The notes beneath the pieces were generated by a model. The model had not been told where the DNA came from and made no database searches. It saw nothing but the letters and a program-made list of their open reading frames with translations. The position numbers and the translations under genes were made by a program. A stretch of DNA of 10,677 bases, from positions 1 to 10,677 of the forward strand of contig JAITTH010000018.1 in NCBI GenBank assembly GCA_031287295.1, read 5' to 3'. Positions within the stretch are counted from its first letter, which is position 1, and every line of letters starts with the position of its first letter. Source of the DNA: Eubacteriales Family XIII. Incertae Sedis bacterium. Its GTDB lineage: Bacteria > Bacillota > Clostridia > Peptostreptococcales > Anaerovoracaceae. Below are positions 1 to 4,373 of the stretch, piece after piece.

Positions 1-237
1 GAAGTCTTCTTTACGGATGCGATGGGCACGGGCAGTGGCAAAGTAGAGCTTGTTGTGAATCGCGCATTCGGCACAGGAGAGAACGACCCCGGCGCCATCG
101 TTCCCAACACCGGAGATGAGTCAAAGGCCAATCTTCTGTTTGTCCTTTCCTTCCTTGCACTTTGCTGCCTGCTGGGGCTATTGATTTTCATCAGGCGCAG
201 AAGGAAGGAGGCAAATCGTTCCATCCGTTTCCGATGA
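1..237 (+). CDS. C-terminal end of a sortase-anchored cell-wall surface protein (partial, 5' end outside window)
   Basis: The reading frame is open from the first base, so only the last 78 residues are visible. It ends with the three-part cell-wall sorting signal: a pentapeptide VPNTG (positions 100-114) followed by Asp-Glu, a hydrophobic membrane segment of about 22 residues (about 133-192), and a basic tail starting with four arginines. In this family a sortase cleaves between Thr and Gly and links the protein to peptidoglycan; Val replaces the more usual Leu, a variant known in Gram-positive surface proteins. The basic tail runs on for about ten residues after the arginines, longer than usual. 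The last 60 bp overlap, tail to tail, the response regulator gene on the opposite strand. The functional ectodomain lies outside the window, so the substrate or adhesin role is unknown. Confidence 0.85.
   Translation, partial: EVFFTDAMGTGSGKVELVVNRAFGTGENDPGAIVPNTGDESKANLLFVLSFLALCCLLGLLIFIRRRRKEANRSIRFR
100..114 (+). other. Sortase recognition motif VPNTG
   Basis: Codons gtt-ccc-aac-acc-gga encode V-P-N-T-G, directly ahead of a hydrophobic stretch and a basic tail. This is the canonical order of an LPXTG-type sorting signal, with Val in the first position. Confidence 0.75.
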
Positions 238-873
238 TTTGATTTCTAAGGATGCGCCGATGGCTTTCAGTTTATTTTGCAGGTAAGAGACATAAACCCA
301 TACGATGCGGTGTTCTGTGTCATCATTTCCCGCTCCCCAAATTTGTTCCGAAAACTGTTCAACCAGCGTCGTTTTTTCTATATTTTTCATCAGCATTTCC
401 ATCATTTTGTATTCTTTGCTGCTGAGTCTTATCGAAGATGTGCTGTTCGTCAATTCAAACGTGGAGCAGTTCAGCGTTACATTGCCGAGAGATATTTCGC
501 ATGGTGAAAATGCGGAGGCAGAACGTGTCATGGCACGAATGCGGGCAAGCAATTCGTTTGTTGCAAAGGGTTTGGCAAGATAATCGTTTGCCCCGATATC
601 CAATCCTTTTACACGGTCCTCTACTTCCGATTTCGCAGTGAGCAGAAGCACCGGGGTCGCAATGCCTCTTTCGCGCAGTGCCATAAGGGCATCCAGCCCA
701 TTCTTTTTGGGCATCATGATGTCCAGAATGATGCCATCATAGTGTTGCTCAGTGCAGAACGTGAGCGCGCTTTCTCCATCATAGACAGCGTCTACAATAT
801 AATTGTCGTTAGACAAAATTGTGACCAGAACGTCGGATAAGTCCCGTTCGTCTTCCGCAAGCAAGAGCCTCAT
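178..873 (-). CDS. OmpR-family response regulator (RelR-like), kinase-less, with aberrant C-terminus
   Basis: The protein has 231 residues. The receiver domain (about 1-115) has the acidic pocket E7/D8, phospho-acceptor D51 (ILDIMMPKKNG), T79 and K101 (KPFAT). A winged-helix effector domain follows to about residue 212. I chose the ATG at 873 because the receiver signature MRLLLAEDE begins there and because it overlaps the stop of the upstream synthetase as TAATG, implying translational coupling; an ATG at 936 would add 21 unrelated residues. By hand count about 76 of the first 117 residues match the divergent regulator at 1682. The usual end of the wing (RGxGYxL) is missing. After the LEIK codons (238-249) the sequence becomes SSETDGTICLLPSAPDENQ, encoded antisense to the surface-protein gene. 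No histidine kinase follows. In Streptococcus mutans, relP is followed by relR and relS, so this is probably a relR homologue that has lost its kinase. Confidence 0.88.
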   Translation of the reverse strand: MRLLLAEDERDLSDVLVTILSNDNYIVDAVYDGESALTFCTEQHYDGIILDIMMPKKNGLDALMALRERGIATPVLLLTAKSEVEDRVKGLDIGANDYLAKPFATNELLARIRAMTRSASAFSPCEISLGNVTLNCSTFELTNSTSSIRLSSKEYKMMEMLMKNIEKTTLVEQFSEQIWGAGNDDTEHRIVWVYVSYLQNKLKAIGASLEIKSSETDGTICLLPSAPDENQ

Positions 874-1529
874 TACGAAACCGCCTCTGCCCCAATCATT
901 GTGCTTTCCATGGAATTCGGCGCATGTTGAAGCCATTCAAAAATCGTCTGCATCGATAAATCCGTGGACGTGATTTCATCGGCGCAGCGTTTCAGCTCGT
1001 CAACCATGAGATCCGTATGGGGTATATCCTTCTTATACTTCAGTTCATGCTCCAGACTTGCCCAGAAATCCATAGCGATTGTCCGTATCTGTACCTCCAC
1101 GAAAACAGTGCTTAGCATATCAAGATTCTGCACGGGCAGTTTCATGATGATGTGCAGGCTTCTGTACCCGTTGGGCTTCGGTGTTTTGATATAGTCTTTC
1201 ACTTGAACAAGCTCCACATTTTTGATGCCACGCAACGCCTGTTCCAAGGCATAGATGTCGCAGACAAACTGACACACAATACGAGCACCAACGAGATCGG
1301 AAAGATGCTGTTTGGCGGCCTCAATGGTTTGCGGATGATTCAGGCGTGCCAGTTTCTCTTTCGCACTTTCCGCGCTTTTGATTCTGACTTTGTAGTGCTC
1401 TATCGGAAAGCGCATTTTTGCGTCTTTATATGTCTTTGCAAGTGTTTTCAGAATCTGCACAAACGCGGATTCCGCTGCTTTCAATGCCGGGAAATATTCC
1501 CCATAAAACACTTTTTCTTGTGTTTGCAT
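873..1529 (-). CDS. Small alarmone synthetase, RelP-like (GTP pyrophosphokinase)
   Basis: The 218-residue cytoplasmic enzyme has only the RelA/SpoT synthetase fold and no HD hydrolase, TGS or ACT domain. It should transfer pyrophosphate from ATP to GDP or GTP, giving ppGpp or pppGpp. Visible motifs are the ATP-side basic segment VRIKSAESAKEKL (48-60), DLVGARIVC (78-86), the nucleotide-binding loop YIKTPKPNGYRSLH (113-126) and the catalytic strand VEVQIRT (144-150, Glu145), followed by W156 and LEHELKYK. The NGYRSLH and WASLEH wording resembles RelP more than RelQ as I remember those families. The start is supported by GGAGGG five bases upstream of the ATG. Its stop overlaps the regulator's start by one base (TAATG). 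Pairing with a response regulator recalls relP-relR-relS of S. mutans, where transcriptional control sets basal alarmone levels. RelP versus RelQ subtype is an inference. Confidence 0.9.
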   Translation of the reverse strand: MQTQEKVFYGEYFPALKAAESAFVQILKTLAKTYKDAKMRFPIEHYKVRIKSAESAKEKLARLNHPQTIEAAKQHLSDLVGARIVCQFVCDIYALEQALRGIKNVELVQVKDYIKTPKPNGYRSLHIIMKLPVQNLDMLSTVFVEVQIRTIAMDFWASLEHELKYKKDIPHTDLMVDELKRCADEITSTDLSMQTIFEWLQHAPNSMESTMIGAEAVS

Positions 1530-1592
1530 ACCAACCCTCCATTCTTATTATGGTGATTGCTCAAACGATCATCTTTAGCTTAACGGTTGTTG

Positions 1593-1643
1593 CTTGAAGA
1601 AACCTTGAAAGACGAAAGGCGCATTGTTCAATGTTTCTTCAAG
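1593..1643. promoter_or_regulatory. Inverted pair of direct-repeat boxes between divergent relP-like and RR/HK operons (putative response regulator operator)
   Basis: CTTGAAGAAACCTTGAA (1593-1609) recurs inverted as TTCAATGTTTCTTCAAG (1627-1643), matching at 16 of 17 positions. Each copy contains two TTGAA/TTCAA units with an 11-bp period, the layout typical of OmpR/PhoB-type response regulator sites. The right copy lies about 10 bp upstream of a perfect -10 and covers the place where a -35 would be. The left copy points at relP. Both divergent operons encode a paralogous regulator, so joint control is a reasonable inference. Confidence 0.5.
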
Positions 1644-1658
1644 GTTTTCAGCTATAAT
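1627..1658 (+). promoter_or_regulatory. Putative activator-dependent promoter of the RR/HK operon
   Basis: A perfect TATAAT lies at 1653-1658, with no convincing -35 hexamer 16-18 bp upstream. The expected -35 region is instead occupied by the direct repeat TTCAA-N6-TTCAA (1627-1642). This is the usual form of a promoter activated by an OmpR-family regulator. The ribosome binding site AAGGGAG (1667-1673) sits 8 bases before the ATG at 1682, leaving a short leader. Confidence 0.55.
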
Positions 1659-1681
1659 GGAGAACGAAGGGAGATGATGTC

Positions 1682-2365
1682 ATGAAGCTGTTGTTAATTG
1701 AAGATGAACGCCAGCTTTCAGAGGTGCTTGCCACACTCTTGAAGCAACAAAAGTATGCCGTTGATGCGGTTTATGACGGCATCAGTGGCGAAGAATATGC
1801 TTTGAGTGGCATCTATGATTTGATTGTCCTTGACATTATGCTCCCGAAGAAAAGCGGACTTGAAGTTCTGCGCGCCTTACGGAAAGAAAAAATAGACACG
1901 CCCATATTGCTTCTCACGGCAAAGTCGGAGATTGAAGATAAAATACTCGGTCTCGATCTAGGCGCAGACGATTATCTGACCAAACCGTTTGCGACGGGCG
2001 AATTGCTGGCACGCATAAGAGCCATGACGAGAAGAAAAGGCGAGTTCGTCGGAGATGTGATAGCTTATAGCGATGTGGTTTTGGATCGCAGCACCCATGA
2101 ACTCTGCGGTGGGGATACAGCCAAGAACAAAGTGCAGCTTGCGTTAAAAGAATACCAAATTCTGGAGCTGCTTTTGCAAAACAGCAAACAAATCATTTCC
2201 AAGGAACGTTTTATCGAAAAAATATGGGGACACGACACGGATGCCGAATATAACGCCATAGAAGTCTATGTCTCTTTTCTTCGCAAGAAACTCGCGGCGA
2301 TTGGCTCGAACATTCAAATCAAAGCTGTTCGCGGTGTTGGCTATACATTGGAGGATCAATTATGA
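1682..2365 (+). CDS. OmpR-family response regulator, partner of the downstream kinase
   Basis: The protein has 227 residues and full family length. The receiver domain (1-115) shows E7/D8, the phosphorylation site D51 in LDIMLPKKSG, T79 and K101 in KPFAT. The winged-helix DNA-binding domain (about 125-227) contains the recognition-helix segment NAIEVYVSFLRKKL and the intact wing KAVRGVGYTLE. AAGGGAG lies 8 bases before the ATG. Its TGA overlaps the kinase start as ATGA, so the two are translationally coupled. It is a close paralogue of the relR-like regulator encoded divergently at 873-178, and the two share the acidic pocket, the PKK-GL loop and the block KPFAT-ELLARIRAMTR. It probably binds the direct repeats in its own upstream region; its wider targets cannot be read from the sequence. 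Confidence 0.93.
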   Translation: MKLLLIEDERQLSEVLATLLKQQKYAVDAVYDGISGEEYALSGIYDLIVLDIMLPKKSGLEVLRALRKEKIDTPILLLTAKSEIEDKILGLDLGADDYLTKPFATGELLARIRAMTRRKGEFVGDVIAYSDVVLDRSTHELCGGDTAKNKVQLALKEYQILELLLQNSKQIISKERFIEKIWGHDTDAEYNAIEVYVSFLRKKLAAIGSNIQIKAVRGVGYTLEDQL

Positions 2366-3582
2366 TTCGGAAACTTCGGATAAGGTTTATTGTCATCATG
2401 ATGGGTGTGCTTTTCGCTGTTTTTGCCGTTCTTTTTGTGATGCTAAACCTTTTTATGCAAGCCGGCAGTTCACGGTTGACGGAGGAATTGCTCCGGATTG
2501 TTGCGGAGCAGGATGGTTTGACATTTTATTTTCAATCCCTAGATTCAGATAACGATGACGAGTCGAATTTTAACCTCGAAAGGATGCATGCGGGACGCTT
2601 CTTTTATGTGAAAGTGAGCAAACAGGGCAAGATCCTTGAAACCAATTATGATATGATATTTGATTTCTCTGAGTCGGAATCTTTGGATTTGGCAAAAAGC
2701 GCATTAAAAAAGAACCAGGAAAAAGGTGCCATTGGTAATTTTCAATACCTTGTTGCCTCAAAAGACTATGGGCATATCGTTGTCTTCGCCGAGCGCAGCA
2801 TTGAAGAACAAATGCTTTCAAGGCTTGTCGCTATTTCAGGTTGGGTGGCACTTAGTACTTTTGGGGTTCTCTTCGTGTTTTCCTTGATTCTTTCCGGATG
2901 GGCGGTGAAGCCGATTTCAGTGGCTTTTGACAAACAACGCCGCTTCATTTCCGATGCCAGTCACGAACTGAAAACGCCGCTCACGATTCTGAATGCAAAT
3001 GTGGATGTGCTTGAAAATGGTATCGGTGAAAATCCGAGGCTGGAAAACATCAAAACGCAGTCCGCGCGGATGAATCACCTGATTCAGAGTTTGCTGACTT
3101 TGGCAAAAACAGACGAAGGCAATGCACAGATTATTTTTCATCAATTTGATTTAAGCAAAACGATTTTAAGCATCGCTTTGGAATTCGAAAGCCGAGCCTT
3201 TGAGGAAGGAAAGCAATATGACGTTTCGATCGAGGAGCAAATCTCTTATACAGGAGAAATGCAACAAATACGGCAGCTTGCATCGATATTGATTGATAAC
3301 GCGCTCAATTATTCCAGAGAAAACGGGCAGATTCAGATTTCTCTCAAAACGGAAGGTGGGAAGCGTATTTTTTCCGTCTTCAATACGGGTGAAGGCATCC
3401 AGGATCAAGAAAAATCCCATATATTTGAACGATTTTATCGCAGCGATGAATCACGCTCCAGAGAAACCGGAGGCTACGGTTTGGGGCTTTCGATTGCAAA
3501 ATCCATCACGGATGCGCATAAAGGAAAAATCACAGTCGATGGAAAAGCAGGCGACTGGGTCAGGTTCACAGTCATCTTGTGA
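2362..3582 (+). CDS. Membrane sensor histidine kinase
   Basis: The protein has 406 residues. TM1 spans about 9-31 and TM2 about 154-178, enclosing an extracytoplasmic sensor of about 120 residues with an acidic stretch (DSDNDDE, about 61-67). There is no recognisable HAMP domain: a short linker leads directly to the H-box SDASHELKTPL (His201). The ATP-binding domain follows, with N-box IDNALNYS (Asn313), G1 NTGEGI (341-346), F-box IFERFYRSD and G2 GGYGLGLSIAK (370-380). This is an orthodox HisKA/HATPase kinase that autophosphorylates His201 and passes phosphate to D51 of the coupled regulator. Because the divergent relR-like regulator has no kinase of its own and its receiver is very similar, this kinase may serve both (inference). 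The signal is unknown. Confidence 0.93.
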   Translation: MIRKLRIRFIVIMMGVLFAVFAVLFVMLNLFMQAGSSRLTEELLRIVAEQDGLTFYFQSLDSDNDDESNFNLERMHAGRFFYVKVSKQGKILETNYDMIFDFSESESLDLAKSALKKNQEKGAIGNFQYLVASKDYGHIVVFAERSIEEQMLSRLVAISGWVALSTFGVLFVFSLILSGWAVKPISVAFDKQRRFISDASHELKTPLTILNANVDVLENGIGENPRLENIKTQSARMNHLIQSLLTLAKTDEGNAQIIFHQFDLSKTILSIALEFESRAFEEGKQYDVSIEEQISYTGEMQQIRQLASILIDNALNYSRENGQIQISLKTEGGKRIFSVFNTGEGIQDQEKSHIFERFYRSDESRSRETGGYGLGLSIAKSITDAHKGKITVDGKAGDWVRFTVIL

Positions 3583-3615
3583 AAACACCGCGTTTCCTTT
3601 TGTCACATGAGGCTA

Positions 3616-3633
3616 TTGACTGAACTCATTCAA
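3616..3633. promoter_or_regulatory. 18-bp palindrome over the -35, putative TetR operator 1
   Basis: TTGACTGAACTCATTCAA has dyad form TTGA-n-TGA-nn-TCA-n-TCAA (14 of 18 positions symmetric). The same architecture recurs at 4324-4341 before the ABC exporter. Position over the -35 and spacer would give autorepression. Confidence 0.6.
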
Positions 3634-3645
3634 ATGAAGTATAAT
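3616..3645 (+). promoter_or_regulatory. Strong sigma-A-type promoter of the TetR-family gene
   Basis: The -35 is TTGACT (3616-3621), the spacer is 18 bp and the -10 is TATAAT (3640-3645). It precedes an AAGGAG ribosome binding site and the ATG at 3689. Both elements are covered by palindromes described separately. Confidence 0.75.
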
Positions 3646-3659
3646 CGCCTTATACTTCA
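3635..3659. promoter_or_regulatory. Perfect 10-bp inverted repeat over the -10 of the TetR promoter
   Basis: TGAAGTATAA (3635-3644) and TTATACTTCA (3650-3659) are perfect reverse complements separated by TCGCC. The left arm contains most of the -10 and the right arm covers the likely transcription start, so it probably acts as a DNA operator rather than an RNA hairpin. It is not repeated before the ABC gene. Confidence 0.5.
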
Positions 3660-3688
3660 AGAATCCTCCCTACCTTCAAGGAGAAGTC

Positions 3689-4267
3689 ATGACAAGGATT
3701 ACAAAGCCTGTTGTTGAGCGACGACAGGAAATCATAGACACGGCAAAGGCGCTGTTCATCGAAAATGGGTTTGACAAGACGCAGGTCGCCGATATTTCTC
3801 AAAAGATGGTCGTTGCACAAGGCCTCATCTATTACTACTTCAAGTCAAAGACGGAAATCCTCTATGCCATCATCGATGAAATGGTGGAAGAGCAGTATAG
3901 CAGCATCGAACAGAGTTTGAGTGCAGTCTCCGGAACGGCCATGGAAAAACTGAAGATTCTTTTCCGCAAGCGATTCAACAAGGATCAATACGGGAAGTTG
4001 ATTCCGAGCATTATGAACGATGTTGCAATTAGTGAATATTGTTCCAATAAGATGACGGAATCGTCAATGCCGCATCTGCTTACGTTGATTATGCAGGGAA
4101 ACGAAGACGGTTCATGGCACTGTGAATATCCCAAAGAAACGGCGTTGTTTATAACGCGTGGCATCAGTGGGATTATGCAACTCCGAGCGCCTGAGTATAG
4201 CAATGAATCCATGGAGAAGGCGCTTATCGATATTTTCATCCGGATTCTCGGACCACCGCAAAAGTGA
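3689..4267 (+). CDS. TetR/AcrR-family transcriptional regulator
   Basis: The protein has 192 residues, usual for the family. The N-terminal helix-turn-helix (about 10-58) reads RRQEIIDTAKALFIENGFDKTQVADI, then a recognition helix ending GLIYYYFKSKTEIL, the classic TetR pattern. The remaining 130 residues form a helical ligand-binding and dimer domain with no specific motif I recognise. AAGGAG (3678-3683) is five bases before the ATG. It has its own promoter and is followed by a terminator, then by the fused ABC exporter on the same strand. A shared 18-bp palindrome in front of both genes indicates that it represses itself and the exporter, with release probably by an exported compound. The ligand is unknown. 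Confidence 0.92.
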   Translation: MTRITKPVVERRQEIIDTAKALFIENGFDKTQVADISQKMVVAQGLIYYYFKSKTEILYAIIDEMVEEQYSSIEQSLSAVSGTAMEKLKILFRKRFNKDQYGKLIPSIMNDVAISEYCSNKMTESSMPHLLTLIMQGNEDGSWHCEYPKETALFITRGISGIMQLRAPEYSNESMEKALIDIFIRILGPPQK

Positions 4268-4288
4268 GTTCGTATACATCATAATCGG

Positions 4289-4313
4289 GTCTGCCACGTC
4301 GCAGACTTTTCTC
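4289..4313 (+). terminator. Rho-independent terminator after the TetR gene
   Basis: The 6-bp stem GTCTGC/GCAGAC has a 6-base loop (cacgtc) and is followed directly by TTTTCTC. It lies 22 bp after the TetR stop, between it and the ABC gene, implying the exporter needs its own promoter or readthrough. Confidence 0.65.
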
Positions 4314-4323
4314 ATTCCTCAAA

Positions 4324-4341
4324 GTGAATGAATTCAATCAC
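4324..4341. promoter_or_regulatory. 18-bp palindrome upstream of the ABC exporter, putative TetR operator 2
   Basis: GTGAATGAATTCAATCAC is symmetric at 16 of 18 positions (GTGA-a-TGAATTCA-a-TCAC). On one strand it matches operator 1 at 14 of 17 aligned positions (TGAATGARTTCARTCA core). A weak promoter may overlap it: GTGAAT (4324-4329) as -35 and GATAAG (4346-4351) as -10, 16 bp apart. The -35 assignment parallels operator 1, but the promoter itself is uncertain. Confidence 0.6.
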
Positions 4342-4373
4342 AAGCGATAAGCAGTGAATAAGGAGAGCCACCT

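Noticed and set aside
178..250. Simple frameshift as the cause of the odd regulator C-terminus
   Set aside because: I read the other two minus-strand frames here and found no RGxGY-like wing, so a single indel does not restore it; replacement of the end by a deletion fits better.
874..936. Upstream in-frame ATG at 936 for the relR-like regulator
   Set aside because: It would add 21 residues without family similarity and overlap the synthetase by 64 bp. The receiver domain begins at the coupled ATG at 873.
1547..1552. CATAAT on the minus strand as a -10 for the relP-like gene
   Set aside because: Transcription would start at the GGAGGG ribosome binding site, leaving no usable leader, and there is no -35 at the right distance.
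3578..3610. Hairpin-like sequence after the kinase stop (AAAC-ACCGC-GTTT, then TTTT; also TGTGA...TCACA)
   Set aside because: The possible stems are only 4-5 bp or need a bulge, so I do not call a terminator.
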